Assembly: GCA_910574995.1 (NCBI GenBank)
Contig: CAJTCS010000003.1
Coordinates: 1-64,000 of the forward strand
DNA length: 64,000 nt
Direction: 5' to 3'
DNA from: Oscillospiraceae bacterium
GTDB taxonomy: Bacteria; Bacillota; Clostridia; Oscillospirales; Acutalibacteraceae
Every line of letters begins with the position of its first letter. Within the stretch, counting starts at the first letter, position 1. The notes beneath the pieces were generated by a model. It searched no databases, was not told the DNA's origin, and worked only from the letters and a program-made list of their open reading frames with translations. A program made the translations under genes and the position numbers. Shown here piece by piece: positions 1 through 8,290 of this stretch.

Positions 1-172
1 TCCACCCTTGCCGCCGGCTTTTGGCCAAGAGCGCGCCCTTCCTATGCAGGCCAGCGTTTATACAGCCGGCGCATGGTGCACAGCAGTCAAACTTCCAAAG
101 CCTGGGGCGCGCTTGTACCGTCATGTTTGAAAGATACGCCCTATCCCCCATCCCTACGGGGGTAAGCAAAAA

Positions 173-199
173 GGGAGGCGCAGGATACCTGCGCCTCCC
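173..199 (-). terminator. Intrinsic terminator of the SLH gene
   Basis: An 11-bp perfect stem (173-183 with 189-199, 5-nt loop) is followed on the minus strand by a run of five T. It lies about 30 bp past the stop of the SLH protein gene. The first 170 bp of the window show no gene I can support. Confidence 0.85.
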
Positions 200-230
200 C
201 TTTATTTATAGAACTATTGTGCCGGTCGTT

Positions 231-3200
231 TTACTTAGCAGAGTCCATCTGCATGAGGACGACAGCGGCCATGCCACGGTCGGTAGAGCCGGTGGGATCG
301 AAGTTCTTCCCATCGCCGGACAGGTAGCCGGCGTTCTTGCAGGCGTAGACAGCGTTGTAAGCCCAGTCTGCGATCTTGTCGTCATCCTCGAACTTCTCGG
401 TAACGGTCACGTTCTTGGTATCCAGCTTCAGGACCTTAGCCAGCACGATAGCCATCTCCTGACGGGTGATGGTGTCGTTGGGGCCGAACTTGGTGGTCCC
501 GCCGTAGCCGTTCATGTAACCCTTGCTTACGCAGTACCCAACAGCAGCCTTCAGGTCGCCATAGACATACTCCATGTCGCTGAAGTTCAGCTCGTAGGCG
601 GCGTCCTTGTCGAAGCCGTCCAGACGGGCCACGAACGCGGCGAACTGGGCGCGGGTCACGTTGTCAGCGGCATGGAAGTTGCCGTCGTCGTAGCCGAAGA
701 TATAGCCCTTGGCCGCGGCGTTCAGGACGGACTTGGCATACCACTGGTCGGGATCCTCAGGGTCGATGTCCTGGAAGGGGTTCTCTACAGGGGCCGCCTC
801 CACGGTCACGGTCAAGGTGTACTCGGCAACTGTGCCGTCCTCGGCGGTGACGGTGATGGTGTAAACGCCCTCGGTTTCGCCAGCCTTGACCTCAGCGGTG
901 GCCTTCTCGGAGGTGGTGGCAACCACGATGTCCTCGGCGGTGTACTCGGTGCCGGCGGGCAGGGTCACGGCATAAGCGTTCTCCTCGCCAGCCTCAGCGG
1001 CCACGTCCTTCACGGTGATGCCGGAAATGGATGCGTCGCTGTCCAGGACGGGCTCTTCCGTGGCAACGGTAACGGCCACAGTATAAGTGGCGGTCTTGGT
1101 CTCGTCGTTCACGTCGGTGACAGTGACGGTAACGGTAGCGGTGCCGTCCTCGTTGACAACAACGGCGCTCTCCACCTTCACAGCCTCGCCAGCCGCGGCA
1201 ATCGCCTCAACGGCCAGCGCCTCGGTCAGCTCGGTGCCATAGGGCAGCTCTACCGCCAACTCGGCAGCCTCCAGATCAACGGCCACGCCGCCGATGGTCA
1301 GGCTTTCCAGCTTCAGTTCCGCGGGGATAACGGGCTCGTCGTCTATCACGATGGTAACGGTATAGGTGACTTCTGTGCCCTTCTCGGTGGTAACGGTGAA
1401 CACGAAAGTGTTCTCCTCTTCGCCGGCGGTCACTTCGGAAACCTTGGTCACAGCACTTTCCGCCGTAACCTTCACGTCTTCAGCGGCAGGGGCCTCGCTG
1501 CCTGCGGGCAGGGTAGCCACGAAGGTGTTCTCGGCCTCGCCTGCAACCACTTCCGCGCCCTCGATGGCCACGGTAACGGCTGCGTTGTCGTCCACGGGAC
1601 GGGTCTTGATAGAAACGATGTAAGGAGTGGCGGTAGCGCCATCCTGGGCGGTCACAGTCAACCCAGTAATTGTGTTCGCGCCCTGTACCAGGCTGAGGGT
1701 GCCGTTGGTATCGACAACCTTTACGCCAGCCAAAGTGTCGCTATTGCCGGTCACAGAACCAGTAGTAGCAGCAAGAGTGGCAAACTCGCTCATCCCAGCA
1801 ACCAGGTCGAAGGTCTTTTCGGGGGTTGCGCCCACATAGGTCTCGGGTACGGTGATAACCACAGTGCCGTCGCCAACCTCAGCGGCCACAGCGTTGTCCG
1901 CGGTGCCCAGGGAGATAAGCTCCGCCTCGTTGCTGGCGGTGGCTTTCTCAGCCTTCAGATCGTAAACATATACGCCATTGATCGCGTCGGGAGTAATGTT
2001 ATAGTCAGGCTTATCCGTAAAGTTCGTGCTAGTGGTATTCCACTTTTCACTGGTGACGATAATTTTCTCAACATCAGCCAGAGCATCGGAAGTGATCTTA
2101 TTGGCCACAACCGGTGCGCCGTCCTCGTCAAAGCCCAACTCAATTTGCGTTGCCTTGCCAGAAGCCCCAGCGTACCAAATAGCGGCGCCCTCAGGGATGG
2201 TGAACTCGGCATAGAGATCCTCAGAAGCATAGGGCAGATTCTGATCGATTGTCAAGGTCTTCGGGGTGCTGGCGCCGTCCACCGTGGTGGTGTAGGTGTC
2301 AACAACCTCGCCGTCCTTCACTGTGTGGAACTTCACGTCGCCGGTGGTCAGGGCAGCGGCGGTGTTGGCCTCTTTTGTGTTGAAGTGCAGGCCGAAGGTA
2401 GCCTTGTTGGCGGTACCATTATCTACCACCAGGTTGAAGTTGGGGGTAGCAGGATCGGCGTCAAAGAAGTCGCCGCTAGCGCCGGCAGCCGCCGCGGTGG
2501 GAACCATCTTTACCGTAGAGTGGGCAGAACTCACCCAGGTGAAGGGGTCGGAAACCGTTGTACTGGTGGGGGCCGCAGCTTTAACACTCATGCGAGCACT
2601 AGGAGCTACATCTACATAATCAACAACGTTAATCGTATAGGTAACGACATTTGTATTCGCAGCAGTCTCTGTCACAGTAATGGTAATCTCACCATCGGCA
2701 GAAATATCAGCACCAGAGTCAGCACTTGCGGGCTTAGTAATCGCCACTGTTGTGCCGGCAGCACCGGTAGCGGCAATGGTAACACTGTTCAGAGTATTTA
2801 GTGCAGTACCGCTAGGCAGCATATAATCTCCGGTCTTGTCAACACTTGCATTTAAGGCAGCAAGGTCAAAAGATTCAGGGGTAATCGAAGAACTACTACT
2901 CGTAATCGTAAAAGACTTGAGGGCCATATCCTGTACGGCTTTCAAGGTGTATGTGTTTTCAATGTCACCCTTCTTCACAACAATTGTGTTGCCTGTTGTA
3001 GTAGACACTGTCACATCTACGCCAGTAGATTTAAGGGTAGCCAAATCGGCAGCAACCCCATCAATGGTCACGCTATCGGGATCCTGGCTAAAGGTCATAA
3101 TAACCTTCTTAGCAGCTGCAAGGTCGCCAGTATTGTTCACAAGCAGTTCATATTCTGTTGTGCTTTCAGCTTTAAGGACAGGAGTATCTCCACCTACAGT

Positions 3201-4724
3201 GAAGGTGGAAATGCTTACAGAAGAAGCGTCAACAACAGCACTCAGGTCAGTGTTCAACTCAGTCTTGAAGTCATTGATCACAGCCTCGGTGGCGCTCATG
3301 CTGAAGGTAACGGTCTTCTTGGTGGCGTCAATCTCGGCGGGGATTTCAGTCCCGTCGTCCAAGGTCACTTTGCCGCTGATGAGGGAAGGAGCGGCAGTAG
3401 AAGCAGCGTCCTTGGTCACCTTGAAAGCATAGGTTTTAATCTTGCTGGTGTCTTCAGCTGTAACAGTCAGGGTGTTGGATTCGTTCAGGGCAACATCATC
3501 GAAAGTAACAACACTTACACCCTCAGCGGTAGTAATCCCGCTGCCCTCAGTTTTAGCAGCAGCGCCATTCAAAGAAACACTGGTAACAACACCGTTCATG
3601 GTCAGCACAACATCAAAGGCGCCAGCCATGTCAGCGGTGCTTGCAACGGCAACGCTCAGGCTGCCATCCTCGGCCACAACGCCCTCTTCCGTGTAGGTGC
3701 CGTCATTCACAGTAAAGCTTTTTACGCCGGTATCGGTGTTCTTGATAAGTTCTACATCCACCGTATATACCTTTGCGTTGCTATCGGCGTCGGTGATGGT
3801 CAAGGTGTAGCCGTCAGCAGCAGCTTTGATATAGTACTTGCTATCAACTGTACTGACATTTGCGAGAGTGCTATGCGCAACAGCAACGGTGGGTTCCACC
3901 TTCGCAGCTGTTTCAACCTCTACCAACTCACCATCGGTGGTGTCAAGCTTGGTCAGCGCAACCTCATAATGGCCGTTCTCCTCGTTCAAGGTAGCCTCAA
4001 CGCCGCCAATGGTCAGCTTGGTCAGGCACTCGGCCTCGGTGAAGATCACATTGTATACAACGGTCTTGCCGTTCTGGGCAGTCACGCTGATGGTGCCCTT
4101 GCCGTTAGAATAATTGGCCAAATCAATGGGAGCCAGGTCAGCGGGGGCATTGTCCATCTCAACCGTGATATCAGTGCCGTCAGCCGGAGCGTTTACGCCA
4201 TCCAGCAGGCCCCAGGGCAGCTCGGCAAAGGTAATGGTCTTGGCAGCGTTGTCCACAACACCGGTGTAATCTACAGAGTTCAGATTAACCTTGGCGCTCT
4301 TCACCTCGGTGCTGGTGCTGGCCGCGGGCCGGACGATATCCACCACATAGGTAATGTCCTCGTTCACCCCGTTCGGGTCTTTCAGGACGAATTCCTTTGT
4401 GACGGTGGCGCCCGCCGCTACGGCAATAGTACCTGTGGTGTAGGTAACGTCTGTAGACTTCGCCACCCCGTCCTCATAAAAGGCGACAGTCGTGCCCGAC
4501 TCCATCCGGATCGTCAGCGTCTCGTCGACCTGGTTATAGGACAGAGTATCGGTCAAAGTGCCGTCTTCGTTCTGTACCAGCGTACCGTTTGTGGCGGTCA
4601 TGGTAATGCCGTCCCCGACAATTACCGGGCCAGCCGCAGCAGCGCTGAGCGGAATCATTGCGGCGACCATCAGGATGGCCAGGAGAGCCGCAAGTGATTT
4701 CTTCAGAAACTTGCTTTTGTTCAT
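231..4724 (-). CDS. SLH-domain surface protein with cadherin-like beta-sandwich repeats
   Basis: A 1,497-residue secreted protein. The N-terminus has a clear Sec signal peptide (KKSLAALLAILMVAAMIPL, then an AxA-type site). The long middle is Thr/Val/Ala-rich with repeated YTVT/YTLTVT strand motifs and Ala-Glu-rich linkers typical of cadherin-like/Ig-like beta-sandwich modules. The last ~190 residues hold three SLH modules (starting near NPFQDIDPEDPDQWYAKSVL, LNFSDMEYVYGDLKAAVGYC, KFEDDDKIADWAYNAVYAC), which in this family bind secondary cell-wall polymer. It therefore probably coats the cell surface. The start is set by an AGAGGG ribosome site 9 nt before ATG. Monocistronic, ending in a terminator. 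Specific function (adhesin or structural S-layer) cannot be told from sequence. Confidence 0.9.
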   Translation of the reverse strand: MNKSKFLKKSLAALLAILMVAAMIPLSAAAAGPVIVGDGITMTATNGTLVQNEDGTLTDTLSYNQVDETLTIRMESGTTVAFYEDGVAKSTDVTYTTGTIAVAAGATVTKEFVLKDPNGVNEDITYVVDIVRPAASTSTEVKSAKVNLNSVDYTGVVDNAAKTITFAELPWGLLDGVNAPADGTDITVEMDNAPADLAPIDLANYSNGKGTISVTAQNGKTVVYNVIFTEAECLTKLTIGGVEATLNEENGHYEVALTKLDTTDGELVEVETAAKVEPTVAVAHSTLANVSTVDSKYYIKAAADGYTLTITDADSNAKVYTVDVELIKNTDTGVKSFTVNDGTYTEEGVVAEDGSLSVAVASTADMAGAFDVVLTMNGVVTSVSLNGAAAKTEGSGITTAEGVSVVTFDDVALNESNTLTVTAEDTSKIKTYAFKVTKDAASTAAPSLISGKVTLDDGTEIPAEIDATKKTVTFSMSATEAVINDFKTELNTDLSAVVDASSVSISTFTVGGDTPVLKAESTTEYELLVNNTGDLAAAKKVIMTFSQDPDSVTIDGVAADLATLKSTGVDVTVSTTTGNTIVVKKGDIENTYTLKAVQDMALKSFTITSSSSSITPESFDLAALNASVDKTGDYMLPSGTALNTLNSVTIAATGAAGTTVAITKPASADSGADISADGEITITVTETAANTNVVTYTINVVDYVDVAPSARMSVKAAAPTSTTVSDPFTWVSSAHSTVKMVPTAAAAGASGDFFDADPATPNFNLVVDNGTANKATFGLHFNTKEANTAAALTTGDVKFHTVKDGEVVDTYTTTVDGASTPKTLTIDQNLPYASEDLYAEFTIPEGAAIWYAGASGKATQIELGFDEDGAPVVANKITSDALADVEKIIVTSEKWNTTSTNFTDKPDYNITPDAINGVYVYDLKAEKATASNEAELISLGTADNAVAAEVGDGTVVITVPETYVGATPEKTFDLVAGMSEFATLAATTGSVTGNSDTLAGVKVVDTNGTLSLVQGANTITGLTVTAQDGATATPYIVSIKTRPVDDNAAVTVAIEGAEVVAGEAENTFVATLPAGSEAPAAEDVKVTAESAVTKVSEVTAGEEENTFVFTVTTEKGTEVTYTVTIVIDDEPVIPAELKLESLTIGGVAVDLEAAELAVELPYGTELTEALAVEAIAAAGEAVKVESAVVVNEDGTATVTVTVTDVNDETKTATYTVAVTVATEEPVLDSDASISGITVKDVAAEAGEENAYAVTLPAGTEYTAEDIVVATTSEKATAEVKAGETEGVYTITVTAEDGTVAEYTLTVTVEAAPVENPFQDIDPEDPDQWYAKSVLNAAAKGYIFGYDDGNFHAADNVTRAQFAAFVARLDGFDKDAAYELNFSDMEYVYGDLKAAVGYCVSKGYMNGYGGTTKFGPNDTITRQEMAIVLAKVLKLDTKNVTVTEKFEDDDKIADWAYNAVYACKNAGYLSGDGKNFDPTGSTDRGMAAVVLMQMDSAK

Positions 4725-4819
4725 AATTTCAACCCTCTTAAAATTTTAGATTCTCGTCCCTTTGGCTGGCCGCGCGGCGTCCCGGGCGCGCTTCGGGCGC
4801 TTGCCGCGCCCCTTGCCGC

Positions 4820-4885
4820 CTTTCCCCGTTTTCCGCGCATTCCGCCCCGGACGAGTGGAAGTTATCTATAAACTTACACTTGCAC
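4820..4885 (-). repeat. 66-bp repeat, copy 1 (upstream of SLH gene)
   Basis: Identical by eye over 66 bp to 18229-18294, in the same orientation. One half is GC-rich and the other is AT-rich (TATCTATAAACTTACACTTG). On the minus strand it reads toward the SLH gene, whose ATG is about 95 bp away. It is not a tRNA. It could be an integrase attachment core, a duplicated upstream region, or an assembly join. The rest of the 4725-5106 gap holds the integrase-proximal repeats listed separately. Confidence 0.8.
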
Positions 4886-4958
4886 CCAGGATGGGAATGG
4901 TTAATCCGCATAATATCTTATCTTTTTTGTCCATTTGCAAAGCAAAAACAGGCTGGAA

Positions 4959-5098
4959 TTCAACTTTTATTCAACTAGATTGTGGAAAACATAAAAGTTT
5001 TTGAGGGGTTCAGGGGGGATTTTTTCAAAAAGCCCCCCTGGCGGGGTGGAGGGGCGGCGCCCCTCCCTGCCAGAGGCCACGTTCAACATTTATTCAAC
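4959..5098. repeat. Candidate integrase arm-type sites
   Basis: Two copies of TTCAAC-N5-TTCAAC occur here (4959-4975 and 5082-5098), each a pair of direct hexamers with an 11-bp period, about one helical turn. They flank the hairpins just past the integrase stop codon. Direct repeats of this kind beside an integrase gene commonly bind the N-terminal domain of tyrosine recombinases; that role is inferred here. Confidence 0.4.
5012..5073 (-). terminator. Tandem hairpins after the integrase gene
   Basis: Two adjacent stems: AGGGGGG pairing with CCCCCCT around an A/T-rich loop (5012-5039), and CTGGC...GCCAG enclosing GGAGGGGC/GCCCCTCC (5038-5073). On the minus strand a T-run falls inside the second stem rather than after it, so they may be a REP-like element that also ends integrase transcription. 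Confidence 0.5.
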
Positions 5099-5106
5099 CG
5101 GCCCTT

Positions 5107-6555
5107 TCAGCCCTTTTCCCCCTCCTTGGGTTGGCGCCCATCGTGGCAGGCCTCTTGGGCGCTGCGCCGGGCGGAATCCAGCAGTTCTTCCATCTTCCCG
5201 CTGATCTTATCCTCGGCTTGCTTCATCAGGTGCCCGTAGATGCTGGTGGTGGTGGCCACGCTGGAATGGCCCAGCCGGTGGCTGACGCTGATGCTGTCTA
5301 CGCCGCTGAAAAGCAGCAAGCTGGTCATGGTGTGGCGGAAAGCGTGGGGGTTTAGATGGGGCAAACCCCGCCGCTTCTCAAAACGGGTCAGCCAGTTGCC
5401 CAGCTGGGAAGGGTTCATGGGGCCGCCGTGCTTGCCTGTAAAGACATAAGGCGATTCCTTCCATTTCCCGCCTTCCTCCTTTTTATACTCCTCTTGCCAC
5501 CGATGGTATTCTTCCAACAAGACGAAAGCCTCCTCTGGCAGGCGCAGGGTACGCACCGACCCCTTTGTCTTAGGGGTACTCTCGTATACGCCCCTATCTA
5601 CAGCGTATTGCAAGGCGCAGTCGATATGGATAGAACCCTTTTCCCAGTCCACCTTGTCCCATTTCAGGCCCAGCAGTTCCCCACGTCGGCAGCCGGAAAC
5701 CAGCAGGATGTATACGGCGGCCCGCCATTTGACAGGCTCGCTTTCCAGCGCCTGTAAGATCAGCCCCACCTCGTCCTCCTGGAAATAGTTGGGGTCGCCG
5801 CCCTCCCGGCGGGGCGGGGTGGCCCGGCGGGCCGGGTTGAAAGGGATAAGCATCTCCTTCTCCGCCTGGCCCAGCACCGTGGACACCAACAGGTGGCAGT
5901 TCATCACCGTGCGGCTGCTAAGGGTGCGCTCCTTCCGCACAACAAGGAATAGGTCGCCCCAGGGCTTTCCCAAGGCCCCCGCAATGCGCTGGGCTGTGGC
6001 GGGCTTTACAGCCAGGCCCTTGCGAAGCCTGTCCAGGCTGATACGCTTCCCCTGGCCGTCCAGCAGGTCGCCAAAAATGCCTTTCCCTTCCAACAGGTTC
6101 CACAACTGGGGCTTTGCCTGGGCCATTTCGTTGTCAGCCCGCGCCTGGGGGCCGGAAAGGGTTTGATACAGCTTGTTCAAATGCTGGGGACGGATATCCC
6201 GCAGGCGCATAGGCCCCAGCACAGGCAGTACCCGGTCTAAGTTTTGCCTATAATGTACCTCTGTCAGGTGCTTCATCCCCATGCTGGTTTTCCAGCTGAG
6301 GACGTATTCGGCGTAATCCCCAAAGGTTTCCCGCCCGTCTGCCACACCTCCCTGGCGGCACCGCTGTTCAAACAGTACGGCTTGCCGCTCCGCCTCCCGG
6401 CGGGCCCGTTTCTCCCCCCAGCCCTCCGGGACCCTCCAGGTGCTGGCATAAGGGGTAAGCTGTTTCCCCGTGCCCGGATCCCGGCCCCGGTACACCCGTA
6501 TGCTATAGGAGATAACCCTTCCCTCTTTGTTTTTCCTTGCCTGTACGTTTGCCAT
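5107..6555 (-). CDS. Tyrosine recombinase/integrase
   Basis: A 482-residue phage- or ICE-type integrase. The N-terminus (1-65) has the arm-binding pattern (RKNKEGRVISYSIRVYRGRD). The core-binding domain carries a helix-turn-helix-like insert around residues 170-205 (RISLDRLRKGLAVKPATAQR), a feature of some clostridial integrases. The catalytic domain shows Arg in CRRGELLGLKW, Lys in TKGSVRTL, HAFRH (about 404-408), LGHSS (His ~430) and the nucleophile Tyr ~440 in SIYGHLMK, so it looks intact. Start supported by GGAAAGGAG 6 nt before ATG. No excisionase, relaxase or structural gene is adjacent, so it may be the residue of a small island. Confidence 0.93.
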   Translation of the reverse strand: MANVQARKNKEGRVISYSIRVYRGRDPGTGKQLTPYASTWRVPEGWGEKRARREAERQAVLFEQRCRQGGVADGRETFGDYAEYVLSWKTSMGMKHLTEVHYRQNLDRVLPVLGPMRLRDIRPQHLNKLYQTLSGPQARADNEMAQAKPQLWNLLEGKGIFGDLLDGQGKRISLDRLRKGLAVKPATAQRIAGALGKPWGDLFLVVRKERTLSSRTVMNCHLLVSTVLGQAEKEMLIPFNPARRATPPRREGGDPNYFQEDEVGLILQALESEPVKWRAAVYILLVSGCRRGELLGLKWDKVDWEKGSIHIDCALQYAVDRGVYESTPKTKGSVRTLRLPEEAFVLLEEYHRWQEEYKKEEGGKWKESPYVFTGKHGGPMNPSQLGNWLTRFEKRRGLPHLNPHAFRHTMTSLLLFSGVDSISVSHRLGHSSVATTTSIYGHLMKQAEDKISGKMEELLDSARRSAQEACHDGRQPKEGEKG

Positions 6556-6601
6556 TGCTTGACTCCTTTCCGCAGGCCCTGCCCGCCTTTTTCCCTTTTA
6601 T

Positions 6602-6759
6602 ATCTGCCGCAGTTGAAAAACGCGGCGGATACACAAGCGTCACCCAGGCTTACGTAAAACCGCGTAAGCCTGCCACTTACAAAATAACGTTTTGCAAGTG
6701 TGCTGGCTGTATAGGTTTAAGGATAGCAGAACTTGTCAAAAATTGTCAAAAAATGACAA
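6602..6759. promoter_or_regulatory. Cluster of inverted repeats upstream of the integrase
   Basis: The 500-bp gap 6556-7052 has no supported gene. Near the integrase it holds several dyads: ATCTGCCG/CGGCGGAT (6602-6630), a perfect AGGCTTACG/CGTAAGCCT (6646-6671), a near-perfect CACTTACAAAA/TTTTGCAAGTG (6674-6700), and TTGTCA twice followed by TGACAA (6733-6759). These are candidates for recombinase or repressor binding. The GCAAGTG heptamer also occurs inside the 66-bp repeat. Confidence 0.45.
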
Positions 6760-6961
6760 AGTCCCGTGTTATGTATGCCCTACGCCCAACGTGGAGGAAT
6801 ACTAAAGCGCATTACCATCTACTACAAATTTGTCGGGGCTATCCAATAATGCAAAAACGGCATCCCCTATGGATGCCGAAAAAAATAACTTGGCTTTACG
6901 TCTATTTGTCATATCATCCTCTGAAGGCGCATCCGGATACAGGGTAACGGCCAAATAAAAA

Positions 6962-6995
6962 AAGGACGGCACAGGCCCAAGGCCGTGCCGTCCTT
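6962..6995 (-). terminator. Terminator of the ABC/ABC_sub_bind operon
   Basis: An 11-bp stem (AAGGACGGCAC with GTGCCGTCCTT) followed on the minus strand by seven T. It would end transcription of the operon whose last stop codon is at 7217; a MITE now separates the two. Confidence 0.85.
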
Positions 6996-7052
6996 CTGCA
7001 ATTTTTGTATGCGCACCGTTAAAAAAGGTATTTTGAAACGTCCCAACCCGGC

Positions 7053-7217
7053 TAGGACTTGTTTGAAAATAGAGAAAGTGCCGGATTTTTGTCTCGGACG
7101 AGGAGGTTTCAAGGCGGAAACCGCAAGAAAGGCTGTCGCCTTTCGAGGATTTCCAACACAGAAATCCGCCCGGATTGGGCAAAAAGACGGTGTTTGCGTT
7201 TTTTCAAACAAGCCCTA
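7053..7217. mobile_element. TA-flanked MITE, copy 1
   Basis: A 161-bp core (7055-7215) flanked by TA dinucleotides. Terminal inverted repeats of about 15 bp begin GGACTTGTTTGAAAA on the left and GGGCTTGTTTGAAAA on the right. A second copy of the same length is at 24818-24982. No ORF of its own. TA duplication is characteristic of IS630/Tc1-mariner transposases, so this is inferred to be a non-autonomous relative. Inside are three small hairpins, described in the findings. The insertion falls on the TA of the adjacent gene's TAG stop codon and re-creates it. Confidence 0.75.
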
Positions 7218-8237
7218 AGGCTTTTTGACGTAATTTGCCCCGCTAAGCACTTCCTCTGGCAGCTCCAGCTCTTGGGATGCAATCGCTTCCGGATTCAGCC
7301 AGGTCTGCCAGGCGTCAAAGAAATATACTGGCACCTGGGATACGGACGTCCCGGTCATAATCTTCACCGCCATATCCGCCGCTTTGTTGCCCACCTCGCT
7401 GTAATCTGCGCACACACAGCCTACCGCGCCGTTTTGCACCATCTGGTCTGTGCCCGCCAACCAGGGCTTTTTTGCCTGGCTGGAAACCTCTGCCAGCTTC
7501 CCGGCAGCGGCGGCCACTACGCTGTCGCCTGGGGTAAACAGTATATCCGCCTGGGCGCACAACTCTTCGGCGGCTTTCTGCACGCTGTCGGCGTTTGTAG
7601 CCGTATCTACATAGGTGTCAATGCCGGCTTTGCCGCAATAGTCCTGCACAGCTTTGGCCGCGGCACTGGCATTGGCGTCCTCCGGGTCATACAACAGGCC
7701 TATACTTTGTAAATGGGGTACCACCTTCCGGGCAAACTCTACGGATTGCTCCCCGGCCACCCGGTCTGAAGCGCCGGTAATGCCCCTCTCCGGCGCGGAA
7801 AGGTTTTTAATGCCCAGGTCTGCTTTTGGGTTGTTCACCCCGACAAACACCACCTTGATGCCGCTGCTTCCTACAGCGTCCACGGCAACCTTGGCGGCGG
7901 GGGCCCCTACGGCCACGATCATATCTACGCCATCCCGGGTAAACTGCTTGCAAATCTCCCCCGCTTTTTTGCTGTCGGCCCCAGCGTTTTGATAGTCCAC
8001 AGCCACCCGGGCTTCATCGTACCCCCATTCGTCCAAGCGGCTCATAAAGGCTTCCCGCATCACGTCCAGCGGGGCGTATTCCCCGCACTGCACCAGGCCG
8101 ATCTTGTAAGGCCCCGCAGGCTCTTTTTCTTCCGCCATGGAGGAGGTTTCCACCGGCTCTACCGTATCCCGTTTGCAGCCCGCAAACAGGCTTGCCAGCA
8201 GCGCCGCCGCCAGCAGCAGACACACGAACCTTTTCAT
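7215..8237 (-). CDS. ABC_sub_bind-type solute-binding lipoprotein
   Basis: A 340-residue lipoprotein: signal peptide with lipobox LFAGC (Cys ~20), then the two-lobed periplasmic-binding fold of the ABC_sub_bind/TrpX-like family (KIGLVQCGEYAPLDVMREAF, VDMIVAVGAPAAKVAVDAV, DILFTPGDSVVAAAAGKLAE). It would capture a small ligand at the cell surface. Related proteins are usually beside a permease and an ATPase of the same importer, but here it is the last gene, 53 nt behind a Gld-type exporter operon, so the partner is not obvious. ATG with GGAAAGGAGAG upstream. Its TAG stop overlaps the end of the MITE; restoring the pre-insertion sequence also gives TAG, so the protein is probably full length. 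Ligand unknown. Confidence 0.85.
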   Translation of the reverse strand: MKRFVCLLLAAALLASLFAGCKRDTVEPVETSSMAEEKEPAGPYKIGLVQCGEYAPLDVMREAFMSRLDEWGYDEARVAVDYQNAGADSKKAGEICKQFTRDGVDMIVAVGAPAAKVAVDAVGSSGIKVVFVGVNNPKADLGIKNLSAPERGITGASDRVAGEQSVEFARKVVPHLQSIGLLYDPEDANASAAAKAVQDYCGKAGIDTYVDTATNADSVQKAAEELCAQADILFTPGDSVVAAAAGKLAEVSSQAKKPWLAGTDQMVQNGAVGCVCADYSEVGNKAADMAVKIMTGTSVSQVPVYFFDAWQTWLNPEAIASQELELPEEVLSGANYVKKP

Positions 8238-8290
8238 TCCTTTTCTCTCTCCTTTCCCACGGATGCCAAAGCAGTGCCCCGCGCCGCTTT

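Noticed and set aside
21-2801. 926-codon open frame opposite the SLH gene
   Set aside because: It is the mirror of a repetitive GC-rich coding sequence, has low-complexity His/Gly/Val composition, and no ribosome site; the minus-strand protein has a signal peptide and SLH modules.
6802-7211. Two overlapping minus-strand frames across the MITE
   Set aside because: They translate the repeat itself, and similar nonsense frames arise in the second copy; no ribosome site.
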